A stretch of DNA of 8,643 nucleotides from Thermoplasmata archaeon (GCA_021797025.1 JAKAAK010000133.1:1-8643); one strand, 5' to 3'. Numbered from the stretch's first letter, positions 1 to 6,694 are shown. The notes: generated by a model from the letters alone, not told the origin. Numbers and translations: made by a program.

Positions 1-2
1 AA

Positions 3-818
3 TTCCGTGAAGAACATCCCGAAGAGTTCAAGAAGAAGGTCTATGAAACCATAGTGAAGCAGGTGAAATGCATGCTTTATTTCCAGTCAAAGGGATCTTC
101 TGTATTTGATTATGGAAATGATATAAGAACCAGGGCAAAGGAGGGAGGGCTTGAAAACGCCTTCGACATACTTGGATACGTCCCTGCCTACATCAGGGAT
201 TTATTCGCCGTAGGATCTGGACCATTCCGGTGGCTTGCACTTTCAGGAAATCCCGAGGATATAAGAAAAATAGATGATGCAATAATAAAAAATATAGATG
301 ATAAGCACCTCACGGACTGGATAAAACTGGCGAAGGAATATGTGCACTTCCAGGGATTGCCGGCAAGAATATGCTATGCCTCATATGGTGAGAGAGAGAA
401 AATAGGGTTGATGATAAATGATATGGTAAGAAGTGGAGAGCTTGAAGCACCTGTAGCAATAGGAAGGGATCACCATGATACAGGTTCTGTTGCGTCACCA
501 TACAGGGAAACAGAGGCAATGAAGGATGGCAGCGATGCCATAGCTGACTGGCCCATATTGAATGCACTTCTGAATGCAATATCCGGTGCCTCCTGGGTAT
601 CGGTGCATCATGGTGGTGGAACAGGAATAGGAAATGCTATACATTCCGGTTTTGTCATAATAGCTGATGGAACAGATGATGCTGCAGAAAGGATAAAGCG
701 TGTGCTGAACGCTGATCCGGGAATCGGGGTAATAAGGCATGCCGACGCAGGATATGAATCATCCAGAGAAATAATAAGGAAAGGTCCGAAATTCAAGAGC
801 CCTTACTTCAGCAAATAA
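3..818 (+). CDS. hutU: Urocanate hydratase (urocanase), C-terminal part, 5' end outside the window
   Basis: Urocanase catalyses the second step of histidine degradation, urocanate plus water to 4-imidazolone-5-propionate, using tightly bound NAD+ as an electrophile; it is a cytosolic homodimer in characterised members. The reading frame is open from base 3, so the GTG at 54 is internal and the gene starts upstream of the window. About 272 of roughly 550 family residues are visible. Diagnostic motifs are FDYGNDIR (about 105-128), [12 protein letters not shown] (216-245), the active-site block FQGLPARIC with the catalytic Cys codon at 372-374, [37 protein letters not shown] and the near-terminal RHADAGYE. 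The missing half would hold the N-terminal domain and part of the NAD site. The gene ends in TAA, 5 bp before the convergent MFS gene. Identification is very secure; intactness of the unseen 5' half cannot be judged. Confidence 0.97.
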   Translation, partial: FREEHPEEFKKKVYETIVKQVKCMLYFQSKGSSVFDYGNDIRTRAKEGGLENAFDILGYVPAYIRDLFAVGSGPFRWLALSGNPEDIRKIDDAIIKNIDDKHLTDWIKLAKEYVHFQGLPARICYASYGEREKIGLMINDMVRSGELEAPVAIGRDHHDTGSVASPYRETEAMKDGSDAIADWPILNALLNAISGASWVSVHHGGGTGIGNAIHSGFVIIADGTDDAAERIKRVLNADPGIGVIRHADAGYESSREIIRKGPKFKSPYFSK

Positions 819-825
819 TTTTTTT
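819..825 (+). terminator. Oligo-T terminator candidate after hutU
   Basis: Seven consecutive T residues start directly after the hutU stop codon and continue as TTTTATTTTAAAAC into the 3' end of the convergent MFS gene. Archaeal RNA polymerase commonly terminates at T-runs without a hairpin, and no hairpin is visible here. The overlap with the MFS stop codon means both convergent transcripts probably end within a few tens of bases of each other. Confidence 0.5.
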
Positions 826-2002
826 ATTTTAAAACTATTTTTTTGGTTTCTGGGAGCAGAAGAGTGAGTAGTATAGCAACCACCATTATTGCAGCCAGGA
901 AGTAATATGCATCGAAATAATTTTTTCCATGTATAAGCAATGACATGGCTATTACCCCTATTACTGCACCTATTTTGCCCATCATTGACGAAAAACCGTA
1001 GGAAGTTCCCCTGAATTCCGTTACCGTAACCTCGGCAGGTATGATTCCAACAGTTGCACCGTCAAATGAATTGAATAATTCCAGGAATGATACTATTACA
1101 ATGATTCCTGCCAGATAGTAAAAATGCGGCAGAACAAGGAAGAGTGCAGCCATAAAGAGGAACCCTGTGATCTGTATTCCCTTTCTTCCGTATTTATCTA
1201 CTTTCATCATTACGAATATTCCTGATATTATTCCGATTACCAGGAAGAATGTGGTAACTATGGCATTGTCTACATTGGTCACAAAATGGCCCAGACTCAA
1301 TATTGTAGGAAGGGTCAGAGAAAGACCGTAAGCGACTATATCGTAAAGAAACCATATGAGTGCAGCTATTAAGATGTTTTTATAATATTTTTTTGAGAAC
1401 ATTTCGAAGAATTTTGTCTTTTCCTTTTTCTGTTCCCACATCTTGGATTCTGGAAGTGAGAACCTCATAAATTCAACTACAATTGCGGGGATAATGGCTA
1501 AGCCCAGCATGAGCCTCCAGCCAAGATTGCCAAATGGAAACATGAAGATAGCTACAATAGCGCTGCTGATTGAGCCTATGCTGAAAAATACAGTAGCCAT
1601 GGCAAGATAGAATCCTCTTTTTTCATCAGGTGTTACCTCTGCTATGTATGAATTGGCAACAGGATATTCGGCCCCTAAAACTATGCCCAGGAGAACCCTC
1701 GAGATAAATAACATAATAAAATTCACGGAGAATACCGAAATAAGATCAAATATTATGAAAAATATCAGAGTGGAGAGATATATTCTCCTCCTTCCGAAGA
1801 GATCACTTATATAACCCACCATTATGGTTCCTATTATGGCACCAATAATTACTGATGCTATTAACAGCCCATATTCCAGTGAACTCAGTGGTATATAATT
1901 CTTGATGAGAAGTACAGCAAAGGCAATAACAGTAAGCTGATAACCATCAAGAAGCATCCCGAATGAAGAAAGGATGGTTATTTTATTAACGGAATTTTTC
2001 AT
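824..2002 (-). CDS. Major facilitator superfamily transporter (12 TM, general substrate/sugar-transporter-like)
   Basis: Secondary transporter of the cytoplasmic membrane; the substrate is not determinable from sequence. Residue numbers count from the GTG at 2008. The protein is dominated by hydrophobic helices in a 6+6 arrangement. Signature elements are an Asp in TM1 (LDGYQ, about 20-24), the loop 2-3 motif GYISDLFGRRR (65-75), GIVLGAEYPVANSYIAEVTP (108-127), PESKMWE (186-192) before the charged central loop, the second-half repeat DKYGRKG (271-277), PAEVTVTEFRG (324-334) and the terminal PETK (386-389). These resemble the sugar-porter, aromatic-acid and phosphate-symporter group of MFS proteins. 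The length (about 392 aa) is usual for a compact MFS protein. The ATG at 2002 is preferred here, but an in-frame GTG at 2008 is possible and overlaps the stop of a short upstream frame. Position next to hutU suggests histidine or urocanate transport only as a guess. Confidence 0.9.
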   Translation of the reverse strand: MKNSVNKITILSSFGMLLDGYQLTVIAFAVLLIKNYIPLSSLEYGLLIASVIIGAIIGTIMVGYISDLFGRRRIYLSTLIFFIIFDLISVFSVNFIMLFISRVLLGIVLGAEYPVANSYIAEVTPDEKRGFYLAMATVFFSIGSISSAIVAIFMFPFGNLGWRLMLGLAIIPAIVVEFMRFSLPESKMWEQKKEKTKFFEMFSKKYYKNILIAALIWFLYDIVAYGLSLTLPTILSLGHFVTNVDNAIVTTFFLVIGIISGIFVMMKVDKYGRKGIQITGFLFMAALFLVLPHFYYLAGIIVIVSFLELFNSFDGATVGIIPAEVTVTEFRGTSYGFSSMMGKIGAVIGVIAMSLLIHGKNYFDAYYFLAAIMVVAILLTLLLPETKKIVLK

Positions 2003-2004
2003 TT

Positions 2005-2031
2005 TCACAGGCTGGTAAATGGAGTTGACAT
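2005..2031 (-). CDS. Possible 8-codon leader ORF ahead of the MFS gene
   Basis: On the minus strand an ATG at 2031 opens a frame of eight codons (MSTPFTSL) ending in TGA at 2007-2005, two bases before the ATG of the MFS gene and overlapping its alternative GTG start. The strong TATA-like box at 2051-2061 lies about 25 nt upstream of this ATG, the same spacing seen for the leaderless genes in this window. If that box is used, the mini-ORF would be the first translated frame and the transporter would be reached by coupling or reinitiation. This rests only on positions; a downstream weaker TATA box could instead make the transporter itself leaderless. Confidence 0.25.
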   Translation of the reverse strand: MSTPFTSL

Positions 2032-2050
2032 ATTAATGTATCTATATACC

Positions 2051-2061
2051 AATATATATAA
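2051..2061 (-). promoter_or_regulatory. TATA-box candidate for the MFS gene
   Basis: The minus strand reads TTATATATATT here, a good archaeal TATA box. Its centre is about 25 nt upstream of the ATG of the mini-ORF at 2031 and 54 nt upstream of the MFS ATG at 2002. A weaker alternative, CATTAATAT on the minus strand at about 2031-2039, is about 27 nt upstream of the GTG at 2008, so the transcription start is not settled. Confidence 0.5.
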
Positions 2062-2070
2062 CTTTAATAA

Positions 2071-2117
2071 ATGTGCTTTCAAAAAATATGGGTGGACAGC
2101 ACTTGAATTACCACATA
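2071..2117. repeat. Imperfect inverted repeats in the divergent promoter region (possible operator)
   Basis: Two interleaved imperfect inverted repeats lie just upstream of the glpA TATA box. TATGGGTGG (2087-2095) pairs with CCACATA (2111-2117) with two extra G residues in the left arm. ATGTGCT (2071-2077) pairs with AGCACTT (2098-2104) with one mismatch. This is the most GC-containing stretch of an otherwise AT-rich spacer between divergent genes, which fits a regulator-binding site controlling glpA and perhaps the MFS gene. The arms are short, so chance is a real alternative. Confidence 0.3.
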
Positions 2118-2128
2118 AAAATATATAT
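2118..2128 (+). promoter_or_regulatory. TATA box of the glpA-coxG unit
   Basis: AAATATATATA is centred about 25-26 nt upstream of the glpA ATG, with no Shine-Dalgarno-like sequence in between (the run-up is CAGTAAAATAAACTTACA). This predicts a leaderless transcript beginning at or next to the start codon. Confidence 0.65.
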
Positions 2129-2148
2129 AACAGTAAAATAAACTTACA

Positions 2149-3405
2149 ATGGAAAAAATAGGCATTATAGGAGCAGGCATAACTGGCTTATTCTCTGCTT
2201 TAAACCTTGCACTGGATGGCTACAATGTAACCCTGTTTGACAGGGATTATATTATATCCGGAACTTCTGGAAAATTTCATGGCATGCTTCACAGCGGTTC
2301 GAGGTATTCAGTAAATGACAGTCAGTCTGCAAGGGAATGCATACAGGAAAATAAATTGCTATCTGGTACCGCATCAAACTTCATAAAAAATACCGGTGGG
2401 TATTACCTTGCACTGGATGATGAGGAAGCTGAATACGGGGATAAGCTATTAACAAAAAATAGGGAAAACGGAATACCAACAGATGAATTGACCGTTAAAG
2501 AGATGCTGGATGCAGAACCTGGCATAAGCAAAAATCTTGTCAGGGCACTGCATGTTCCTGATAAGGTCATTTATGCGCATCCATTTGCTGCTGCAGTTAC
2601 CGTTGAGGCAAAGATGCTTGGAGCTAAACTCAAATTCAAGACGGAAATTACAGGTGGTGATAAAAACGGTAATTCCATTGAATCTATTAAATATACCAGC
2701 AGGAATAAAACATTTAACGAAAAATTTGATTACATAATAAACACAACAGGGCCGTGGTCAGGCCACCTTTTAGAATCGTTCGGAATCAAGAATTTTGAGG
2801 TAATGCCAACGCTGGGCTACATGGCATCCTTTGATCGTTTGTTCTCTAACTCCATACTTAACAGGATGAGAGAACCCTCGGATGGTGATATACTTCTTCC
2901 CTATGGTGGAATGTCAGTAGCAGGCACCGTTGCCATAATTTCAGATGATGTTGAAAACAATGATATTGACCCGGAGGATCTGGATACAATGCTTTCTGAA
3001 GTTGCCCAGATGGTTCCATCCCTTACTGCGCATAAATATAAAAAACTGTACAGTTCCATGAGACCACTGGTCAGAGAAGAAAGCTCAAGATCCAGCAGGG
3101 ATTTTAAGATATACAGGAATATGGACAATGTTTTCAGCATAATAGGAGGGAAATTTACAACGTCAAGATTAATGGGTCAGGCCATTTCACAGACACTTTC
3201 TGAAATTACAGGTTCAAAATCCACAGACACATCAAAAATTGTGCTGAATGATGCCTTTGATAAATTCATGGAGAAGTATAGAAATCAGGTAAATACGGGC
3301 TTCATGAATTATATAAGCTCTTACGGTAACAGTATGGACTACGGATACCTGAGCCAGATTGAAAGTGCCTTTATTTTTAATGAGGCCATCAGGGTCGGTG
3401 AATGA
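2149..3405 (+). CDS. glpA: GlpA-like FAD-dependent glycerol-3-phosphate dehydrogenase, lacking the C-terminal BFD iron-sulfur domain
   Basis: Predicted to oxidise sn-glycerol 3-phosphate to dihydroxyacetone phosphate and pass electrons towards the quinone pool. The 418 aa protein has an N-terminal FAD-binding motif GIIGAGITG (5-13) with the ribose-binding acid at D31. The GlpA hallmark GTSGKFHGMLHSGSRY (38-53) follows, then SARECIQEN (60-68), HVPDKVIYAHPF (135-146), INTTGPW (197-203), REPSDGDILLPYG (241-253), MRPLVREE (304-311) and the FAD-closing IIGGKFTTSRLM (331-342). These match E. coli GlpA block by block from memory. E. coli GlpA is about 540 aa and carries a C-terminal BFD-like [2Fe-2S] domain; this protein ends where that domain should start, and the end (IFNEAIRVGE) resembles CECEAVTAGE without its cysteines. 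It is the first gene of a pair with coxG, and no glpB, glpC or glpK is present. Another 2-hydroxy-acid or polyol-phosphate substrate is possible. Confidence 0.85.
   Translation: MEKIGIIGAGITGLFSALNLALDGYNVTLFDRDYIISGTSGKFHGMLHSGSRYSVNDSQSARECIQENKLLSGTASNFIKNTGGYYLALDDEEAEYGDKLLTKNRENGIPTDELTVKEMLDAEPGISKNLVRALHVPDKVIYAHPFAAAVTVEAKMLGAKLKFKTEITGGDKNGNSIESIKYTSRNKTFNEKFDYIINTTGPWSGHLLESFGIKNFEVMPTLGYMASFDRLFSNSILNRMREPSDGDILLPYGGMSVAGTVAIISDDVENNDIDPEDLDTMLSEVAQMVPSLTAHKYKKLYSSMRPLVREESSRSSRDFKIYRNMDNVFSIIGGKFTTSRLMGQAISQTLSEITGSKSTDTSKIVLNDAFDKFMEKYRNQVNTGFMNYISSYGNSMDYGYLSQIESAFIFNEAIRVGE
3397..3401 (+). promoter_or_regulatory. Shine-Dalgarno site for coxG inside the glpA 3' end
   Basis: GGTGA lies 5 nt before the ATG at 3407 and is complementary to the usual archaeal 16S 3' tail. 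It decides the start: the in-frame TTG at 3359 would extend the protein 16 residues back into glpA without an SD and without family similarity. It is the only convincing SD found at a start codon in this window. Confidence 0.65.
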
Positions 3406-3406
3406 A

Positions 3407-3850
3407 ATGGAATACAGTGGAGAAATACCTGTTAATAGCAGGATGGAGAGTGTAAGGAGTTTTCTTTCAAAAATAGAAAATATTACGCCATGCCTCCCTG
3501 GCATTTATGATTTTGAAATAGACGGGGATGAAATAAAATGCAAGCTCAAGCTGGACATATCCGCAGCAGGAATTTCTGCAATGAACACTGTGACTGGAAA
3601 GATGACGTTTGCATATATTCCGGGAGATGGGGTACTAAATATCCAGGGAACTGGCCGAATAGCGGGATCCAAGGTAAAATTTTCAATTGAAATTGCCTAT
3701 ACTAGAGGTAGCGAAAGTACTCTTCTCCATTGGAAGAGCTCCTTTGACTTCGGTCTTATAGTAAAAATCATGGGAAAAAACAAGGTTGATGAAATATCGA
3801 GACAGAACATTGAAAGAACAGTGAAATGCATATCAGATAAACTGAACTAA
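3407..3850 (+). CDS. CoxG-family (SRPBCC fold) protein, CO dehydrogenase subunit G-like
   Basis: A 147 aa protein fitting the CoxG branch of the SRPBCC/START-like lipid-binding fold. Features are an N-terminal strand MEYSGEIPVNS, a helix with SVRSFLSKIENITPCLPG (about 15-32, containing the family's conserved PG turn), and alternating beta strands GDEIKCKLKLDI (40-51), TGKMTFAYI (63-71), LNIQGTGRIAGSKVKFSIEI (77-96) and STLLHWKSSFDFG (104-116). A C-terminal amphipathic helix IMGKNKVDEISRQNIERTV (121-139) closes the fold. There is no transmembrane segment at the C-terminus, unlike some bacterial CoxG proteins. CoxG is known for attaching molybdenum CO dehydrogenase to the membrane, and a quinone-carrying role has been proposed. 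No CO dehydrogenase is in the window; the partner here, 1 bp upstream and probably translationally coupled, is the GlpA-like dehydrogenase. The family call is good, the role inferred. Confidence 0.75.
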   Translation: MEYSGEIPVNSRMESVRSFLSKIENITPCLPGIYDFEIDGDEIKCKLKLDISAAGISAMNTVTGKMTFAYIPGDGVLNIQGTGRIAGSKVKFSIEIAYTRGSESTLLHWKSSFDFGLIVKIMGKNKVDEISRQNIERTVKCISDKLN

Positions 3851-3939
3851 TAATAGTATTTTATAACAGTTAATATTAATTTTACTATTTATCAGATTAA
3901 TACTACGTGAATTTTGAATAATATTACATTTTATACGAT

Positions 3940-3949
3940 AAATATTTAA
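3940..3949 (+). promoter_or_regulatory. TATA box of the lysX-like gene
   Basis: AAATATTTAA is centred about 28 nt upstream of the ATG at 3973, with no SD between them (CCCAAAAAAATTAACGGCCT), again pointing to a leaderless start. The 122 bp spacer 3851-3972 is otherwise plain AT-rich DNA; the only structure noted is a 10 bp palindrome, TTAATATTAA, at 3870-3879. Confidence 0.55.
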
Positions 3950-3972
3950 TAACCCAAAAAAATTAACGGCCT

Positions 3973-4797
3973 ATGCTCAATTTCATTTACGATTCCATAG
4001 CCTGGGAGGAAAAACAGATAATCATGGAACTTCAGGGTGAGGGGATAAAACTTAACCTCGTAAACGCAAAGGACCATCCACTGAACCTCACAGGAGATGT
4101 TGATATCAACGGTCCTGCAGTAATAAGGTGCATGAGCGCAAAAAGGTCGCTATATTACTCATATATTCTCGAATCACATGGGATAGAAACCGTGAATTCA
4201 TTTCATACATTCAACATTGCCGGAAACAAGGCATTTACAACATCATTTCTTTACAAAAATGGCATCAAAACTCCTGAAACCGTAATGTCATTTTCCCACG
4301 ACAGCGCGATAGATGCGGCTGGAAAGATGGGGTATCCTGTTGTGTTCAAACCCGCTACTGGGAGCTGGGGCAGGATGATTTCCCTTATAGGTGATGAAAA
4401 CATGGCTGAAACAGTATTTTCCATGAATGATATGGTTGCAGAAAATTCATATTATATTCAACGCTATGTTAAAAGGCCTCCCAGGGATATAAGGGTAATA
4501 ATGGTTGGAGGTAAAATTTCTGCGTCCATATATAGGTATTCAGGAGATGGATGGAAAACTAACCTTTATCTTGGGGGAAAGGTTGAAAGAGCGGTGCTAG
4601 GAAAGGATGAAACTGAAATTATCATGAAAGTTTCTGATCTTTTTGGTCCGGGGATAATAGGAATAGATGCCATGGAATCTGATTCAGGGCTAACAGTACA
4701 TGAAGTAAATTCAAGAGTAGAATTCAAGGGTGCATCCAGGGTCTACGGAAATGCAATAATAAGGGATATTGTAGAATACCTGAAAACTCTGGATTAA
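3973..4797 (+). CDS. lysX: LysX/ArgX-type ATP-grasp ligase (alpha-aminoadipate- or glutamate-LysW ligase family)
   Basis: ATP-grasp ligases of this group attach alpha-aminoadipate (LysX) or glutamate (ArgX) to the C-terminal glutamate of the carrier protein LysW, opening carrier-bound lysine or arginine biosynthesis. The 274 aa length is typical. Visible elements are the start MLNFIYDSIAWEEK, NIAGNKAFTTSFL (81-93), the ATP-binding strand YPVVFKPATGSWGR (121-134, Lys126), YYIQRYVKRPPRDIRV (160-175), and the metal-binding acids of ID (231-232) and HEVN (243-246) followed by SRVEFKGA. GSWGR is characteristic of LysX/ArgX rather than RimK or MptN/CofF. The region equivalent to the LysX signature NTARG reads TNLYLGG (196-202), so LysX versus ArgX is not decided. 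No LysW is encoded nearby. It lies 29 bp before hisC, on the same strand. Confidence 0.8.
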   Translation: MLNFIYDSIAWEEKQIIMELQGEGIKLNLVNAKDHPLNLTGDVDINGPAVIRCMSAKRSLYYSYILESHGIETVNSFHTFNIAGNKAFTTSFLYKNGIKTPETVMSFSHDSAIDAAGKMGYPVVFKPATGSWGRMISLIGDENMAETVFSMNDMVAENSYYIQRYVKRPPRDIRVIMVGGKISASIYRYSGDGWKTNLYLGGKVERAVLGKDETEIIMKVSDLFGPGIIGIDAMESDSGLTVHEVNSRVEFKGASRVYGNAIIRDIVEYLKTLD

Positions 4798-4798
4798 C

Positions 4799-4808
4799 TT
4801 TAATAATT
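4799..4808 (+). promoter_or_regulatory. TATA box candidate of hisC
   Basis: TTTAATAATT starts two bases after the lysX-like stop and is centred about 23 nt upstream of the hisC ATG. The sequence before the ATG (ATCTGAGATC) has no convincing SD. The aminotransferase may therefore have its own leaderless transcript as well as read-through from the upstream gene. Confidence 0.4.
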
Positions 4809-4826
4809 ATATTAAAATCTGAGATC

Positions 4827-5771
4827 ATGAAGGAAATATATCTTGATAAAAATGAGAATCCATTCAACATACCTGATACCATAAAAGAGAAATTCATAGG
4901 TTATGTAAAAACTTCAGATTTTAACCGGTATCCTGAAAAGGGGCTGCCATCACTCATTGAAAGCCTCGGAAAATTTACTGGTCTGGGATCAGGGAGTATA
5001 ATAGCCTCCAATGGCAGTGATGAATTACTTGATATGCTAATAAAGAGGGCTAATGGCAATATTGTAATCAGCTCTCCCACATTTGAAATGTATTCATTCT
5101 ATGCAAATAATTATGGTAACAGGGTAATTGATGTTCCCTTGAAGGATGATTTTTCACTGAATGCTGGTGAAATTATAAAGCACAGGGATGCAAAACTCAT
5201 TATCATATGCTCTCCCAATAACCCCACAGGTAATCTTATAGACCGGGAGAGCATTAAAACTGTCCTGGAATCTGGAATTACAGCAGTTCTGGATAATGCC
5301 TACTATGAATTTTCTGGAGAGGATTACAAGGACCTGCTCAAGAAGTATAACAACCTTATAATTCTAAGGACATTCTCAAAGGCGTTCAGCCTTGCAGGGA
5401 TGCGTGTTGGCTACGGGATGTCAAATCCGGACCTTATGTCAGAGTTAAAAAAATTACAGGCACCGTTTTACATGAATATACTGTCCGCAAAGCTTGCTGA
5501 AATTATGCTTGAAAACTATGGACCTGTAAAAGACAAAATAAATTATATAGTAAGTGAGAGAAAGAGAGTTTACAGTGAATTAAAGGATATTGCATATAAT
5601 AGTGATACAAACTTCCTCATGCTGAAAAAGGACCTTTATGATTACCTTGCAACGAAGGGTATACACATAAGAAAACTCCCGCTTGTAAAGGATAGGTCAA
5701 GGATTACCATAGGAACTGCTGAAGAAAACAATATATTAATATCGGCAATCAGGGAATATATAAAGGTATAA
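4827..5771 (+). CDS. hisC: Histidinol-phosphate aminotransferase-like PLP enzyme (class I/II aminotransferase), compact
   Basis: HisC transfers an amino group from glutamate to imidazole-acetol phosphate, giving histidinol phosphate in histidine biosynthesis. The 314 aa sequence shows LDKNENPF (6-13), FNRYPEKG (32-39), SNGSDELLDM (61-70), SPTFEMY (83-89), SPNNPTGN (129-136, Asn131), LDNAYYEF (155-162, Asp156 facing the PLP nitrogen), the PLP-lysine motif RTFSKAFSLAGMRVGYG (181-197, Lys185) and the C-terminal SRITIGTAEEN (291-301) with the substrate-binding Arg292. It is shorter than most HisC proteins (about 335-370 aa), with short N- and C-termini. DNAY replaces the common DEAY. The gene is convergent with ftcD, 6 bp apart. 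Related archaeal enzymes can act on aromatic or other amino acids, so the histidine role is probable but not proven; pairing with a LysX-type gene leaves a lysine or arginine role open. Confidence 0.82.
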   Translation: MKEIYLDKNENPFNIPDTIKEKFIGYVKTSDFNRYPEKGLPSLIESLGKFTGLGSGSIIASNGSDELLDMLIKRANGNIVISSPTFEMYSFYANNYGNRVIDVPLKDDFSLNAGEIIKHRDAKLIIICSPNNPTGNLIDRESIKTVLESGITAVLDNAYYEFSGEDYKDLLKKYNNLIILRTFSKAFSLAGMRVGYGMSNPDLMSELKKLQAPFYMNILSAKLAEIMLENYGPVKDKINYIVSERKRVYSELKDIAYNSDTNFLMLKKDLYDYLATKGIHIRKLPLVKDRSRITIGTAEENNILISAIREYIKV

Positions 5772-5777
5772 ATAAAT

Positions 5778-6674
5778 TCAAATTTTTTCCCGGTGATAAT
5801 TCAGCACGTTTTTTTCCTTAAGAGTTGCCATCATATAATAATTGAAAGAGTCCACAAGGGCATCTCTGGGCACCATTCCTATGAATTCAGATTCTGCTAT
5901 GGATATTCCATATCTTGATGCTTCAGTTTTAACTGCCTCGAAGATGCGGTACAGTGGATTTTTCCTGTAATTCACCAAATTCATTGAAATCTGGACCATT
6001 TTCTTCTCCTCAATGAACAGTGCCAGTGATTTTACATATGCAAAGCCCCCATCCCTGCCTCTGATAGCCGATGCAATTCTCCTTCCAGCCTGGATGTTAT
6101 CAGTGTTAAGATATATATTCCATGCTATAAGAATATCTCTGGCACCAATTATAGTGGCACCGGCACTGCCAACATTAGAAGACCCATAATCTGGAATATA
6201 TTTCCCGGAACCTATGGCCCCACTTAGCTCTTCAATTTGGAAACTTTTATTTCTTATGTTTTCAAGGCTTCTTCTCTCAGGGGACAGTGCAGAATTTGCA
6301 TACATGAACACGGGAATTCCCAGTTTTTCTCCTACAAGTTTCCCTACCTCATGCGAAATCTTCACACATTCATCCATTGTTGTATCTTCCAGCGGGATAA
6401 AGGGCATGACATCTGTGGCTCCGAATCTCGGATGGACTCCTTTGTGCATACTCATATCTATATTCTCTGCAGCGATTTTTATAAGCCGGTATGCCAGTTC
6501 AGTAGCCTTTTCCAGTGTTACAACTATGGTGATAACGCTTCTGTTGTGATCGTAATCCATTTCTGTATCAAGGAGTTCTGCTTCAGGAGTTTCCTTTATT
6601 GCATTTTCCAGAAGGATAATGGTATCTCTATTTCTTCCATCACTGAAATTCGGAACCATTTCAACAAGCTTCAT
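5778..6674 (-). CDS. ftcD: Glutamate formiminotransferase (single-enzyme FtcD, no cyclodeaminase domain)
   Basis: Transfers the formimino group of N-formimino-L-glutamate to tetrahydrofolate, releasing glutamate; this is the last step of the HutHUI route. The 298 aa protein contains both formiminotransferase subdomains. Motifs are MVPNFSDGRNRD (6-17), DYDHNRSV (40-47), MSMHKGVHPRFGATDVMPFIP (74-94), where His81 is likely the catalytic histidine equivalent to His82 of the mammalian enzyme, IPVFMYANSAL (120-130), PDYGSSNVGSAGATIIGARDILIAWNIYL (161-189), VQISMNLVNY (227-236) and ESEFIGMVPRDAL (261-273). The cyclodeaminase domain found in the bifunctional animal enzyme is absent, so a separate protein must deaminate 5-formimino-tetrahydrofolate. 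The ATG at 6674 fits the family N-terminus. It is downstream of hutH on the same strand across 42 bp that carry a TATA box. Confidence 0.95.
   Translation of the reverse strand: MKLVEMVPNFSDGRNRDTIILLENAIKETPEAELLDTEMDYDHNRSVITIVVTLEKATELAYRLIKIAAENIDMSMHKGVHPRFGATDVMPFIPLEDTTMDECVKISHEVGKLVGEKLGIPVFMYANSALSPERRSLENIRNKSFQIEELSGAIGSGKYIPDYGSSNVGSAGATIIGARDILIAWNIYLNTDNIQAGRRIASAIRGRDGGFAYVKSLALFIEEKKMVQISMNLVNYRKNPLYRIFEAVKTEASRYGISIAESEFIGMVPRDALVDSFNYYMMATLKEKNVLNYHREKI
5783..5788 (+). terminator. Oligo-T terminator candidate after hisC
   Basis: A run of six T residues 12 nt past the hisC stop lies inside the 3' end of the convergent ftcD gene. No hairpin is evident. The hisC transcript would thus carry a short antisense overlap with ftcD mRNA. 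Confidence 0.4.
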
Positions 6675-6694
6675 GCAGATTGATAATAAAGTGG

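Noticed and set aside
310..796. Three overlapping open frames (62-89 aa) antisense to hutU
   Set aside because: They are low-complexity, Ser/His/Pro-rich translations typical of the reverse strand of a conserved gene; hutU motifs account for the DNA.
3359..3406. TTG-initiated N-terminal extension of the CoxG protein, overlapping glpA
   Set aside because: The ATG at 3407 has an SD 5 nt upstream and gives the normal CoxG N-terminus; the extra 16 residues only mirror the glpA coding sequence in another frame.
2901..3504. Two antisense open frames (79 and 90 aa) across the glpA-coxG junction
   Set aside because: Both real genes have strong family motifs here, and the antisense frames show no recognisable features.
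3851..3972. AT-rich spacer between coxG and the lysX-like gene, checked for a small RNA or hidden gene
   Set aside because: Only AT-rich sequence, a trivial TTAATATTAA palindrome and the lysX TATA box were found; no stable hairpin or coding frame of note.
6214..6683. Two open frames on the plus strand (111 and 148 aa) lying antisense to ftcD
   Set aside because: They overlap a well-conserved ftcD on the opposite strand, have no recognisable domain, and are explained as shadow frames of its codons.
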